Assembly: GCA_044450785.1 (NCBI GenBank)
Contig: JBIOJM010000015.1
Span: 1-62,081 of the forward strand
Source of the DNA: JBIOJM01 sp044450785
Lineage (GTDB): Bacteria > Planctomycetota > Planctomycetia > Isosphaerales > Isosphaeraceae
Direction: 5' to 3'
Length of the DNA stretch: 62,081 nt
The position numbers and the translations under genes were made by a program. The notes beneath the pieces are model-generated. The model was not told where the DNA came from. It did not search any database and was given only the letters and a program-made list of their open reading frames with translations. Position 1 is the first letter of the stretch, and each line of letters begins with the position of its first letter. Positions 36,623 to 45,772 of the stretch are shown here, in pieces.

Positions 36623-38047
36623 TCAGTGGGGCCTCTTGGCCCCTAGCTTGCGGATGAGCCGGTCGCGTTGCTTCACGAAGATCTCGTGCAGGTCGTCGCG
36701 GGCGCCGGGCGCGGTCAGGTCCTGGCCCTTCTTCACCACGGCGATGTAGCCGATGCACATCTCGTCGTCGAAGTTGGGCCCGAACTTGACCATCTTGGGA
36801 GGCCGGTTGGGGTTGCGTGGGTGGGCGGAGTTGTCGAAGTGCGCGACGACATGGACGACTGACCCGGCGAGCAACGGGATCGGCTGCTGGAAGTAGTAGG
36901 CGGTCTGCCATGAGGGGTCGAAGTCGGCGATCTCGATCAGGTTCTGGGTGCCGCCGTTGGGCAAGCGAACCGACATATGCATGTCGTGGCCGAGCTGGTG
37001 CATGTGGGGGGCGACGGCCAGGGCCTCCAGGTCCACCGGGACGAACCAGCTCGCCTTGACCTCGACGTTGTCGTTGCCGGCCGGCAGTCGGAAGTCGTAG
37101 CTCGACGCATTGTTCCAGTGCAGCGCCTGCTTGACCGGCTTGCGCGAGAAGTAGAGGCCCACCAGCGTCCTGTCAATGCCGGGCTTGCCGCTGGGGTGGT
37201 AGTGGATCTGGAGGATGATGTCGGCCTGGGCGGGAAGGTGGATGCCGACCCCGGCGGGCAGGCGTTGGGGCTCGCTGCCGGCGGTCCAGAAGCTTAATTC
37301 GTCGGCGTCGACCCCCGGCCCGGATGACATCGTGTAGCCCGGCCCAGGGGCGTCCGCGTCGAGCTGGCGCGCCCGGCCGGTCGTGTCGATATAGGCGACG
37401 AGGTGGTGCACGGCGCCGCGTTCGCCCGGCGTGTAGTCGACCGCTTCCAGGTAAGAGTCCCGCGCCAGGTTGGTGGGCAGGACGAAGCAGCGGTACACGT
37501 CGGGGCCGGAGGCGGCCACGGGGAAGCCCTCGTCCGGTACGAGAATGAGGTCGGGCGGACCGAGCTTCCAACCCTCGGCGAACTTGGGTGGCGGCGGCAG
37601 GTCCTTGGGGTCGCCGCGCGGGGCGCCCGCCTTGGCCCAGGCGGTGAGGATGGCGATCTCGCCGCGGGTCAACGACTGGTCGTGTTTGAGCTTGGGGCCC
37701 ACCCCCGCGGTCGGCTTCCAGGGCGGCATCGACCGCTCTCCGGTCACCGCGGCGATGTCCTGAGACCGCTTGCGAGCCTGCTCGTAGGACTCGAGCGCGA
37801 ACGGCCCGACCTGATGGCGGCGGTGGCAGTTCTGGCACTTCGTCTGGAGGATCGAGGCCACGTCCTTGGTGTAAGTCGGAGCCGCCTTCTTCCCCTGCGC
37901 GGGCCCCACGCCCGGAGCCGTCTTCTTCCCCTGCACAGGCCCCTGCCCCAGAGACGTGGCGACAAAACCCCACGAGCAGACCGCGAGCAAGAGCACCACG
38001 AGCCCGGCCCGTGCCGCCCCCGCACCGCCGTTCCGGACCCGCATCAT
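36623..38047 (-). CDS. Secreted cytochrome c / type II copper monooxygenase-like protein
   Basis: 474 residues. Signal peptide 'GLVVLLLAVCSWGFVATSLG', a repeated spacer (GKKTAP/GKKAAP), then a heme motif 'CQNCH' in 'ILQTKCQNCHRRHQVGPFAL'. The following ~330 residues resemble the copper type II ascorbate-dependent monooxygenase (PHM/DBM) fold: a His pair in 'GAVHHLVAYID', HxH in 'ILQIHYHPSGKP', 'VAPHMHQLGHDMHMSVRLPN', and the Met-containing 'DDEMCIGYIAV' near the end, which would supply the two copper sites. These proteins are common in Planctomycetes and Acidobacteria; their substrates are unknown. Ribosome site GAGGAG lies 4-10 nt upstream of the tandem ATGs (38047, 38044). A small membrane protein gene follows 7 bp downstream. 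Confidence 0.87.
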   Translation of the reverse strand: MMRVRNGGAGAARAGLVVLLLAVCSWGFVATSLGQGPVQGKKTAPGVGPAQGKKAAPTYTKDVASILQTKCQNCHRRHQVGPFALESYEQARKRSQDIAAVTGERSMPPWKPTAGVGPKLKHDQSLTRGEIAILTAWAKAGAPRGDPKDLPPPPKFAEGWKLGPPDLILVPDEGFPVAASGPDVYRCFVLPTNLARDSYLEAVDYTPGERGAVHHLVAYIDTTGRARQLDADAPGPGYTMSSGPGVDADELSFWTAGSEPQRLPAGVGIHLPAQADIILQIHYHPSGKPGIDRTLVGLYFSRKPVKQALHWNNASSYDFRLPAGNDNVEVKASWFVPVDLEALAVAPHMHQLGHDMHMSVRLPNGGTQNLIEIADFDPSWQTAYYFQQPIPLLAGSVVHVVAHFDNSAHPRNPNRPPKMVKFGPNFDDEMCIGYIAVVKKGQDLTAPGARDDLHEIFVKQRDRLIRKLGAKRPH

Positions 38048-38236
38048 GCCGCTCCTCGTAGGATAGGCGATTGCTTATCCCCTGATTATATCAATCCGAC
38101 CCGTCGCAAACAAGGGTCGAGTGAACTGCGCCATACGTCGGCCGTCCAATCATCGAATGACGGCAGACGCCGTACTGTCCCCGACGGCACTTCATGGATA
38201 GATTGGGCGTAGGTTGAGCATCGACCCATTCCGTCA

Positions 38237-39184
38237 ATGAGGATTTCTACCGTGCACCGAATGATTCTCGCCGTCTCGTTGTTCATCGGCTGGTTCGTGG
38301 CCATTCCGGCATTCGCGGCGGAGCCGCTGGAGGTCGATCTCTGGCCGGGGAAGACGCCGGGCGACGTCGGAATCAAGGGCCAGGAGACCAGCCGGATTCA
38401 TCAGTCGCCCCTCGTGGGACCGACCAAGCTGATTACCAACGTCACCAGGCCGACGATCACGGTCTACCCGCCTCCCAGGGAAAAGAACACGGGAACGGCG
38501 ATGCTGATCTGTCCGGGAGGAGGCTACTGGGACCTCTACTGGGAGCTCGAAGGAGAGGAAGTGGCGGCGTGGCTCAACTCGGTCGGCATGACCGGCATCA
38601 TCCTCAAGTACCGTTGTCCGCGGCGTCCCGGGGATGTCAGCGGCGAGCCGCCGCTGGGCCCGCAGCTCGACGCCCAGCGGGCCGTCAGCCTGGTCCGCAG
38701 CCGGGCCGCCGAATGGCGCATCAATCCGAAGCGGATCGGCATGATCGGCTTCTCGGCGGGCGGCCATCTCGCACTGGCGACCGCCACCGGTTTCGCCAAG
38801 CGGTTGTATGACCCGATCGACGCCGTCGACAAGGTCAGTTGCCGGCCCGATTTCGCCGTCCTGTGCTATCCGGGCTATCTCAAGGCCAAAGGCAAGGATG
38901 AAATCTCGCCGGGTCTCCGCATCCCGGCCGATACGCCCCCGATCCTGCTCGCCCATGCCTCCGACGACAACGAAAGCTACGGGGGGTCCAACGCGGAGCA
39001 CAGCGCGATCATGTACCTGGCCTTGAAGCGCGCCGGCATTCCCGCCGAGCTGCACATCTATGCGACGGGTGACCACGACTTCGGCGTGCGGCAGAACGAA
39101 AGACCCCCTGCGAGCTGGACCCAACTCTGCGTCAACTGGCTGCGCAGCCAGGGTCTGTTGGTGAAGCCGAGTTCGAGCAAGTGA
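38237..39184 (+). CDS. Secreted alpha/beta hydrolase (BD-FAE/acetylxylan-esterase-like)
   Basis: 315 residues with a signal peptide ('MILAVSLFIGWFVAIPAFAA'). Oxyanion region 'MLICPGGGYWDLYWELEG', nucleophile elbow 'IGMIGFSAGGHLALATA', acid region 'PPILLAHASDDNESYGGSNA' and catalytic His in 'HIYATGDHDFGV': a complete catalytic triad. The pattern matches the esterases grouped with acetylxylan and feruloyl esterases that remove acyl groups from plant or algal polysaccharides. It contrasts with the deleted hydrolase at 35660, where the elbow is absent. It is transcribed divergently from the Cu-monooxygenase gene, with ~190 bp between them. Substrate is inferred from family only. Confidence 0.87.
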   Translation: MRISTVHRMILAVSLFIGWFVAIPAFAAEPLEVDLWPGKTPGDVGIKGQETSRIHQSPLVGPTKLITNVTRPTITVYPPPREKNTGTAMLICPGGGYWDLYWELEGEEVAAWLNSVGMTGIILKYRCPRRPGDVSGEPPLGPQLDAQRAVSLVRSRAAEWRINPKRIGMIGFSAGGHLALATATGFAKRLYDPIDAVDKVSCRPDFAVLCYPGYLKAKGKDEISPGLRIPADTPPILLAHASDDNESYGGSNAEHSAIMYLALKRAGIPAELHIYATGDHDFGVRQNERPPASWTQLCVNWLRSQGLLVKPSSSK

Positions 39185-39290
39185 TCACTGACGCCCAGGC
39201 TCCCCGGTGCGGTGAGATCGCGTCTCACTGACGGACGTGCACGGGAGGGTTGTGGAGCAGATCATTACGTAGTAGGCTGCCGACGTCTTC

Positions 39291-39311
39291 ACTGACAACT
39301 GACAACTGACG
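39291..39311. repeat. Heptamer tandem array (ACTGACA type)
   Basis: Three consecutive 7-mers ACTGACA, ACTGACA, ACTGACG in the gap between the esterase and the double-cyclase gene. Same period as the other arrays in the window but a different sequence. Confidence 0.55.
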
Positions 39312-39399
39312 ACTTCGGGCGAGCGCAACGCCACATTCTCTTTTCTCCTCGGAACCGGTCGGCTCTGCCTAAGGCGCAGAAAGGACGGAAACCTTGGCC

Positions 39400-41121
39400 A
39401 TGACGCTTCGGGCGGCGGGACCTGTGATCAGGTGCCTCGCCCCACACCTCCTGTTGGGCCTGGCCGCGGTCTGTTACGTCCCGGGCTGGGCCTCCGCGCA
39501 AGACGGCCACGGGCCGCGCTTTGTTGACCTCTCGCTCCTGGTCGCGCGCGAATACCCGTGCATCTGGCCCACCTTCCCACCGTTTCAAATCAACCATTAC
39601 GAACGCATTGGCCCCTTGAGCCCCTATCACAGCGACATCCTGGTCATTGACGGCAATACCGGCACGCAGCTCGATGTGCCGCCGCACTCCGTCACGCCGC
39701 CCGAGTCCACGCTGCCGAACGCGGGGCCGTTCGGACGGACGTACACGGAAACGATTCCGGCCTGGCAATTTGGCGGCGAGGCGTGTGTTATCGATTGCCG
39801 CGACCTGCGCGAATCCGGTCCGCTCGGTCACAGCCCACTGATCAAGAAAGAGCGGTTGATCGCCTGGGAGAAGGAGCACCGGCCGCTCGGCCCCGGCGAC
39901 GTGGTCCTGTTCCGGAGCGACTACAGTGACACGTTTTACAAGGCGTTGCCGGAGGGGCGCCGGTTCGCCGCCCTTCCGGTCGACGGCAAGTCGCCCGCCT
40001 GGCCCGATCCCGATCCCGACTGCATGGAGTATCTGGCCGGGCGCAAGGTCATGACCCTGGGCACCGACAGCGCGAGCATGGGCCCCCTGCCCGACCTGGC
40101 CGAGCCGACCCATTATGCCGGGCTCAAGCACGGCATGATCTGGACCGAGAGCGCCACCGGCCTGGGGGCATTGCCGCCCACCGGTGCCTTTTACTGCATG
40201 CTCAGCCCCAAGTACGCGGGGGGCGCCTACAGTGAAGGGCGGGCATTCGCCGTCGTCGGCGACCCGCTCGCCCGGCGGCTGATCGACTCGGCTCGCAAGA
40301 AGAACGTCGTGGATCTGTCCGTTGTGCTTGCCGAGGACCTGCCCGTCTCGTGGCCAGGACGGGGTGTGGGCAACCACCGCCAGCCTTTTTTCAAGATCCG
40401 CTTCGGCCTCAATCCCAACACGCGGACTCCCTTTGATATGCACATGCTCGACAGCCACACCGGTACGCACCTGGTCCCGCCCGCGTACGCCCTGCCGCGC
40501 GCGGGCTTCGATAACTCGACCTACGGCACGGAAGTGCAAGGGTGGCTCGCCGAGTACGAGAAGCGGTACGGCCAGCGGGGTACGAGCGACGTGACGACCG
40601 AGAAAGTGCCCGTCTCCCAGTCGTGCGGCCCGGCCCGCGTCATCGACGTCAGGCATTTGATCGGCACGATCGACAGCAAGAGCTGGCCCGCCTCACCGGA
40701 GATCAAGCCCGCCCAGATCGAGAGATACGAAAAAGAGCACGGCGAGCTGAGGCCGGGTGATATTGTGATTTTCCAGAGCGGGTGGACTGATCGATATTGC
40801 CAGCCGTTCCCAGCGGGCAAGGCCTGCATGGACGACCCCTTGAACGGCAAGAGCGAAGGCTGGCCGGCGCCGGGGCCGGATGCAATCCTCGATCTGGCAA
40901 AGAGAGGGATCCGCTGCGTGGCCACGGACGGGCCGACGCTGGGCGGCGTCGAGCCGAAGCGCGCGCTCATGACTTACTGGGCACTTGGCGGCAAGGAAAT
41001 GATCGGCGTGGAGTCATTGACCAATGTCGGCCGGCTGCCGGAGAACGCGTACTTCCTGTTCGCGGCGGTGAAGATCCGAAGCTGCCACGGGGGACCGGGG
41101 CGAGCCATCGCGCTGTACTGA
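39400..41121 (+). CDS. Secreted tandem cyclase (kynurenine-formamidase-like) with split metal motifs
   Basis: 573 residues from the ATG at 39400, ahead of the signal peptide 'LAPHLLLGLAAVCYVPGWAS'. Two cyclase domains: residues ~35-290 ('RFVDLSLLVAREYPCIWPTF') and ~300-570 ('NVVDLSVVLAEDLPVSWPGR'). The family's metal motif is HxGTHxDxPxH. Domain 1 reads 'NTGTQLDVPPHS', so both early His are lost (Asn, Gln) but DxPxH is kept. Domain 2 reads 'SHTGTHLVPPAYA', so HTGTH is kept but Asp and the last His are lost. Other family landmarks are present twice ('LGPGDVVLFRSDYSD' and 'LRPGDIVIFQSGWTD'; 'TLGTDSASMGPL' and 'CVATDGPTLGG'). Either a composite site forms at the interface or both are inactive. 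Likely acts on a cyclic amide or lactone; first gene of the catabolic cluster. Confidence 0.82.
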   Translation: MTLRAAGPVIRCLAPHLLLGLAAVCYVPGWASAQDGHGPRFVDLSLLVAREYPCIWPTFPPFQINHYERIGPLSPYHSDILVIDGNTGTQLDVPPHSVTPPESTLPNAGPFGRTYTETIPAWQFGGEACVIDCRDLRESGPLGHSPLIKKERLIAWEKEHRPLGPGDVVLFRSDYSDTFYKALPEGRRFAALPVDGKSPAWPDPDPDCMEYLAGRKVMTLGTDSASMGPLPDLAEPTHYAGLKHGMIWTESATGLGALPPTGAFYCMLSPKYAGGAYSEGRAFAVVGDPLARRLIDSARKKNVVDLSVVLAEDLPVSWPGRGVGNHRQPFFKIRFGLNPNTRTPFDMHMLDSHTGTHLVPPAYALPRAGFDNSTYGTEVQGWLAEYEKRYGQRGTSDVTTEKVPVSQSCGPARVIDVRHLIGTIDSKSWPASPEIKPAQIERYEKEHGELRPGDIVIFQSGWTDRYCQPFPAGKACMDDPLNGKSEGWPAPGPDAILDLAKRGIRCVATDGPTLGGVEPKRALMTYWALGGKEMIGVESLTNVGRLPENAYFLFAAVKIRSCHGGPGRAIALY

Positions 41122-41149
41122 ACCCCGCGGATCGTCTTGCGGAGCCTCC

Positions 41150-41950
41150 ATGATGTTCCTCGATCTCGCCGATTCGTTCCGGCAGAAGCTGAAACAAGGG
41201 CGAACGTGTCTCGGCACCGTCATCACGTTCACCGATCCGACGGTGACCGAGGCCCTCTGCCAGGTGCTCGACTTCCTGTGGATCGACATGGAGCACAACG
41301 CCCTGACCCTGGAAACGGTGCAGGCGCACATCATGGCGACCAAGGGGAGTGACACGACGCCCTTGGTTCGAGTGGCCTGGAATGACCCGGTCCTGATCAA
41401 GCCCGTGCTGGACATCGGTGCCGCAGGCGTCATCGTCCCTTTGATACGCACCGCGGAAGAAGCACGCCGCGCCGTCGCTGCCTGCCTTTATCCGCCGGAG
41501 GGCACACGCGGGTTCGGGCCACGGCGCCCATCGAATTACGGCCGGCTCGGCGGACCGGAATTCTGCCGCGCGGCCAACGCCAGCATCCTGCCCATGGTCC
41601 AGATCGAGCACATCCAGGCCGTCGAGAACATCGATGAGGTCCTGGCCGTGCCGGGTCTGGCAAGCATCGTCATCGGTCCCAATGACCTGGCCGGCTCGAT
41701 GGGCTTGATGGGCCAGCCCCGCCACCCGGACGTGCTCCGCACCATCGACACGGTCATCGCCCAGGCCCGTCGAGCCGGTGTTCCGATCGGGATCGGCGCC
41801 GGCGATGATCCCGACACGTTGCTGGATTGGGCCGCACGGGGGGTGCAATGGCTCGCGATGGGCGGAGATTGCACGCTCTTGCTGCGGGCGGCAACCCAGG
41901 TAGCCAACCAGGTCCGGGCGCAGGCGGCCCTCCATCAGGAGTCGCCATGA
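41150..41950 (+). CDS. HpcH/HpaI-family aldolase (2-keto-3-deoxy sugar-acid aldolase type)
   Basis: 266 residues. Landmarks: 'GTVITFTDPTVTEALCQVLD', the metal/phosphate region 'FLWIDMEHNALTLETVQAHI', 'VPLIRTAEEARRAVAACLYP', 'PEGTRGFGPRRPSNYG', 'LPMVQIEHIQAVENIDEVLA' with the metal-binding Glu, and 'SIVIGPNDLAGSMG' with the Asp ligand. The family cleaves 4-hydroxy-2-keto acids to pyruvate or tartronate semialdehyde plus an aldehyde using Mg/Mn. GGAG precedes the tandem ATGs. Its stop overlaps the start of the enolase-superfamily gene as ATGA (41947-41950), so the two are translationally coupled, consistent with dehydration then retro-aldol cleavage in one pathway. Confidence 0.88.
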   Translation: MMFLDLADSFRQKLKQGRTCLGTVITFTDPTVTEALCQVLDFLWIDMEHNALTLETVQAHIMATKGSDTTPLVRVAWNDPVLIKPVLDIGAAGVIVPLIRTAEEARRAVAACLYPPEGTRGFGPRRPSNYGRLGGPEFCRAANASILPMVQIEHIQAVENIDEVLAVPGLASIVIGPNDLAGSMGLMGQPRHPDVLRTIDTVIAQARRAGVPIGIGAGDDPDTLLDWAARGVQWLAMGGDCTLLLRAATQVANQVRAQAALHQESP

Positions 41951-43149
41951 AGATCACGCGGATCGAAACCCTGCGGCTTCCCGAACATCCCACGACAATC
42001 TGGGTCCAGATTCACACCGCCGACGGCCTGGTCGGCCTCGGTGAGACCTACCATGTCCCCGGTGCGGTGGAAGCGGTGATCCACGACTACGCCGCGCAGT
42101 TTCTCCTGGGGCAATCCGCCTTCGACCGCGAACGGCACTGGCAGAGCTTCTTCTCCTACGCCAATTTCTTCGGCCACGCGGGGGCCGAGATGCGGGCGCT
42201 GTCGGCGCTCGATATCGCCTTGTGGGACGTGCTGGGCCAGCACCTGGGCCAGCCGATCTACAACCTGATCGGCGGCCGGTGCCGTGAGTCGATCCCGATC
42301 TACAACACATGCGTCAACACCCCGAAGTACGCCGACCAGGATGCGTTCTTGAAGCGGCCCGGCGAGCTGGCCCTCTCGTTGCTGGAACAGGGCATCCGGC
42401 AGATGAAGGTCTGGCCGTGGGACCGGTTCGCCCCACAGTTGCAGTTTGCCCAGGCCACCGGCCCGGCCGGGTGGGCGGCCGTCGGACCACCCGGGAACTA
42501 CCTCTCTGCGGAAGATCTCAAGGCGGGCTTGTGGACTGTCCAGGAGATCCGCAAGACAGTGGGAGACCGGATGCAGATCGCGATCGAGGGGCATTCGCGG
42601 TGGGACCTGAATTGCGCCATCCGGATCGGGCGGGCCCTCGAACCCTACGACATCGTCTGGATGGAGGACATGATCCTGCCGGACAGCGCGGGCGACCTGG
42701 CTCGCCTGGTGCGCGAGACCCGTGTCCCCCAGGCGGTGAGCGAGCGCCGGATGACCCGCTTCGCTTACCGCGAGCTTCTCGAGCGTGAAGCGGCCCACAT
42801 CATCATGCTGGACGTGGTCTGGACCGGAGGCATCACCGAGGCCGTCAAGATCGCTGCCCTGGCCGATACCTATCACCTGTCCGTCACGCCCCACGACTGC
42901 ACCGGGCCGGTCAATGTGCTCGCCGCGCTGCATCTTTGTGCCGCGGCCCAGAATGTGATGATCCAGGAGACGGTACGGGGGTTTTATGAGGGTTATTACC
43001 TGGACATCCTGACGCAACCATTGCCGATTCGCGAGGGCCGTGCCACATTCGACCTGGGGCCCGGTCTCGGGGCTCGGCTACGTCCAGAGGTACTGTCGCG
43101 CCCCGACCTGCGCCGGCGAGTCTCCGACGAATCGACGCGTGGGAATTGA
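41947..43149 (+). CDS. Enolase-superfamily sugar-acid dehydratase (mandelate racemase/muconate lactonizing enzyme family)
   Basis: 400 residues from the ATG at 41947 (AGGAG 6 nt upstream), overlapping the aldolase stop by 4 bp. The N-terminal capping domain runs to about residue 120 ('IWVQIHTADGLVGLGETYHV', 'ALSALDIALWDVLGQHLGQP'). The barrel carries 'QMKVWPWDRFA', the metal ligands in 'IAIEGHSRWDL', 'IVWMEDMILPD' and 'PQAVSERRMTR', and the catalytic His region 'SVTPHDCTGPVN'. The pattern is closest to the galactonate/mannonate dehydratase subgroup, but an acidic residue is Glu where Asp is more usual ('IEGH'), so the exact substrate is open. Likely dehydrates an aldonate or uronate-derived acid in the pathway with the adjacent aldolase. 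Confidence 0.87.
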   Translation: MKITRIETLRLPEHPTTIWVQIHTADGLVGLGETYHVPGAVEAVIHDYAAQFLLGQSAFDRERHWQSFFSYANFFGHAGAEMRALSALDIALWDVLGQHLGQPIYNLIGGRCRESIPIYNTCVNTPKYADQDAFLKRPGELALSLLEQGIRQMKVWPWDRFAPQLQFAQATGPAGWAAVGPPGNYLSAEDLKAGLWTVQEIRKTVGDRMQIAIEGHSRWDLNCAIRIGRALEPYDIVWMEDMILPDSAGDLARLVRETRVPQAVSERRMTRFAYRELLEREAAHIIMLDVVWTGGITEAVKIAALADTYHLSVTPHDCTGPVNVLAALHLCAAAQNVMIQETVRGFYEGYYLDILTQPLPIREGRATFDLGPGLGARLRPEVLSRPDLRRRVSDESTRGN

Positions 43150-43185
43150 GGCTTGAATTGACATCGGCTCGACAGAACCGATGGC

Positions 43186-43830
43186 ATGGAAGGAACAGCG
43201 TTGAGGCTCATCTGGATACCCTTGGCTCTGTTCGCCGCATTCCTGGCGCTCAACCTGGGCTGGCGCTGGGCGAGCCGAAGATGGTCTCTCCCTTGTCCAT
43301 CGTCCCTGGCGTGGGCGTTCGAGAGCCCATTTCTTGAGCGGTTCAACGGCACGCAAATCATCCTTGATCGGCTAGGGCTGCAACCAGGACAAAGGGTCTT
43401 GGAAATCGGACCGGGACCGGGGCGGCTGCTCATACCAGCCGCGGATCGGGTGCTACCAGACGGCGAAGCGGTCGGGATCGACATCCAGCCGGCGATGATT
43501 GAACGACTCAAGGCCCGAGCAAGCAAGGCAGGCGTCATGAACCTGAAGGCGATCCTTGGCGACGCCGCTTTACCCCACGTCCCGGCGGCGAGTTTCAATC
43601 TCGTGTTCCTGTGTGCGGCCCTCGGCGAGATCCCGGATCGTGCTGCCGCCCTGGCACAGAGCTTTCACGCTCTCAAACCAGCGGGAATCCTCTCGATCAC
43701 GGAGATGTTCGGCGACCCTCATTACCAGTCTCCATCAGTCGTGCAGCGGCTCGCTGAGGCCGCCGGCTTTCGCTTCCATGCAGTGCGCGGCGGCTGGTGG
43801 CTCTACACCGCCGACTTTATCAAACCCTAG
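43186..43830 (+). CDS. Membrane-anchored class I SAM-dependent methyltransferase
   Basis: 214 residues. An N-terminal hydrophobic segment ('LIWIPLALFAAFLALNLGW') anchors the protein. SAM motif I is 'VLEIGPGPGRLLIP', followed by 'AVGIDIQPAMIERLKARASK' and motif II/III 'FNLVFLCAALGEIPDRA' and 'LKPAGILSITEMFGDPHYQS'. This is the ubiE/methyltransf_11 type; methyl acceptor unknown. The ATG at 43186 may not be the true start: AAGGA at 43190-43194 is well placed for TTG at 43201. It lies in the middle of the catabolic cluster but may not take part in it. Confidence 0.8.
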   Translation: MEGTALRLIWIPLALFAAFLALNLGWRWASRRWSLPCPSSLAWAFESPFLERFNGTQIILDRLGLQPGQRVLEIGPGPGRLLIPAADRVLPDGEAVGIDIQPAMIERLKARASKAGVMNLKAILGDAALPHVPAASFNLVFLCAALGEIPDRAAALAQSFHALKPAGILSITEMFGDPHYQSPSVVQRLAEAAGFRFHAVRGGWWLYTADFIKP

Positions 43831-43851
43831 CTGAAAGGAGACAACTCACCA

Positions 43852-45747
43852 ATGAACGCTCCCCCGCAGGAGACCATCCGCCTGACCATGGCGCAGGCAG
43901 TGGTGAAGTATCTGCAAGCCCAGTACAGCGAGCGCGACGGCAAGACGCGCCGCCTGATCCCGGCCATGTTCGGCATCTTCGGCCACGGCAACGTGTGCGG
44001 CATGGGGCAGGCCCTGGAGGAATGCGGCCAGGATTTGCCCTATTACCAGCCCTGCAACGAGCAATCGATGGTCCACACGGCCATCGGTTTTGCCAAGGCA
44101 AACCTGCGCCTGGCCACCCTGGCGTGCACGTCGTCGATCGGTCCGGGGTCGACCAACATGATCACGGGCGCGGCCGTGGCGACGATCAACCGCCTGCCGG
44201 TGCTCCTGTTCCCTTCCGATTACTACGCGACCCGCCGTCAGGGGCCGGTGCTGCAGCAGCTCGAGCATCCGGTCTCCGCGGACGTCAGCGTCAACGATTG
44301 CTTCCGGCCGGTCAGCCGCTTCTTCGATCGCATCACCCGCCCCGAGCAGATCCTGACGGCCCTTCCCGAGGCGATGCGGGTGCTGACCGATCCGATCGAA
44401 ACGGGCGCGGTCACGATCGCGCTGCCGCAGGACATCCAGGCACACGCTTTCGACTATCCGGCGAATTTCTTCCAAAAGCACGTCTGGCGCGTGGAGCGGC
44501 AATTGCCCGGTTCCATGCGGTCACTGGAGGCGATCTCGCTCCTGAAAGAGGCCAAGCGTCCGGTAATCATCGCGGGGGGCGGCGTGCACTACTCGGAGGC
44601 ATGGCAGGAGCTGCAGGACTTCGCCGAGGCACTGGGGATCCCCGTCGCGGAAACGTTTGCCGGCAAAGGCGCGCTCCGGAACAAGTCGCCGATGGCCCTG
44701 GGCGGTCACGGCCTGGAAGGGACTGGCGCGGCCGCCACGATCATCAGTTCCGCCGACCTGGTGATCTGCGTCGGCACGCGGCTGACCGATTTCGCCACCG
44801 GGTCCCAGTCCTGCTTCAACCATCCCCAGGTGCGTTTCATCAACATCAACGTTTGCAGTCGCGATGCGACCAAGCAGGGCGCGTTGCCGATCGCCGCCGA
44901 TGCGCGCCTGGCCTTGCGCGCACTTTACCAGGCCGCCAAGGACGAGGGCGTCCAGCCGCGGCCAGCAGCTTACCTGCAAGAAATCGCCGCGGCCCGCCGC
45001 GCTTGGGACGAAAAAATGCAGCGCGAGGTTTACACGCACCACCCGGGCGAGGCGATGAGCCAGGGTGAGCTGATCCAGGTGCTCAACCGGGCGGCCGGGC
45101 CCGGCGACACGGTCATCGCCGCCGCGGGCGGCCCGCCGGGAGACCTGCTCAAGCTCTGGGACCCGACCGGCGGCCGCGCCTGCCACCTGGAGTTCGGCTA
45201 CTCGTGCATGGGCTACGAGATCCCGGCCGGCCTCGGCGTCCGGCTGGCGCAGCCGCGGGGCGAGGTCTACGTCTTGATCGGCGACGGCACCTACCTGATG
45301 AACCCGACCGAGCTGATGACCGCGCTCCAGGAGGACCTCAAGATCACGGTCGTGATCGCCGAGAACCACGGCTACCAGTGCATCCGGCGGCTGCAACTGT
45401 GGCGGACCGGAGTCAGCTTCGGCAATGAGTTCCGCCGCCGTGACCCCAAGGCAAACCGCCTGGAAGGAGAGTACGTGCCGATTGACCTGGCCAGGAACGC
45501 CGAGAGCTTCGGGGCCCGGACCTGGCACGTCGAGACCCCGGAACAGTTCCAAAAAGCGCTGGTCGATGCGCGGGCGGAGCGCCGGACGTGCGTCATCGTC
45601 GCGGAAACCGAGAAACACCGCTTCCTCCCCGGCGGCGGCATCTGGTGGGACGTCGCCCCGGCGGAAGTCAGTCGCGATCCCGCCACTCAGAAACTGCGCG
45701 CGGAATACGAACAGGACCGGAGCCGGTTGCAGCGGTATCACTACTAG
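43852..45747 (+). CDS. iolD: 3D-(3,5/4)-trihydroxycyclohexane-1,2-dione acylhydrolase (IolD), ThDP-dependent
   Basis: 631 residues, AAGGAGA ribosome site upstream. The N-terminal pyrimidine-binding domain has 'QAVVKYLQAQYSERDGKTRR', 'MFGIFGHGNVCGMGQALEEC' and the catalytic Glu region 'YQPCNEQSMVHTAIGFAKAN'. The central domain begins near 'ISLLKEAKRPVIIAGGG'. The C-terminal ThDP-binding domain shows 'VYVLIGDGTYLMNPTELMTA' (GDG...N motif) and 'IAENHGYQCIRRLQLWRTG'. This combination and length fit IolD, which opens the ring of the diketone made in myo-inositol catabolism to 5-deoxyglucuronate. The following gene resembles IolE, which makes IolD's substrate, so the pair supports inositol degradation. 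No iolB, iolC, iolG or iolA was seen in the window. Confidence 0.9.
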   Translation: MNAPPQETIRLTMAQAVVKYLQAQYSERDGKTRRLIPAMFGIFGHGNVCGMGQALEECGQDLPYYQPCNEQSMVHTAIGFAKANLRLATLACTSSIGPGSTNMITGAAVATINRLPVLLFPSDYYATRRQGPVLQQLEHPVSADVSVNDCFRPVSRFFDRITRPEQILTALPEAMRVLTDPIETGAVTIALPQDIQAHAFDYPANFFQKHVWRVERQLPGSMRSLEAISLLKEAKRPVIIAGGGVHYSEAWQELQDFAEALGIPVAETFAGKGALRNKSPMALGGHGLEGTGAAATIISSADLVICVGTRLTDFATGSQSCFNHPQVRFININVCSRDATKQGALPIAADARLALRALYQAAKDEGVQPRPAAYLQEIAAARRAWDEKMQREVYTHHPGEAMSQGELIQVLNRAAGPGDTVIAAAGGPPGDLLKLWDPTGGRACHLEFGYSCMGYEIPAGLGVRLAQPRGEVYVLIGDGTYLMNPTELMTALQEDLKITVVIAENHGYQCIRRLQLWRTGVSFGNEFRRRDPKANRLEGEYVPIDLARNAESFGARTWHVETPEQFQKALVDARAERRTCVIVAETEKHRFLPGGGIWWDVAPAEVSRDPATQKLRAEYEQDRSRLQRYHY

Positions 45748-45772
45748 AACTTCAACAGTCACGGGCACCATC

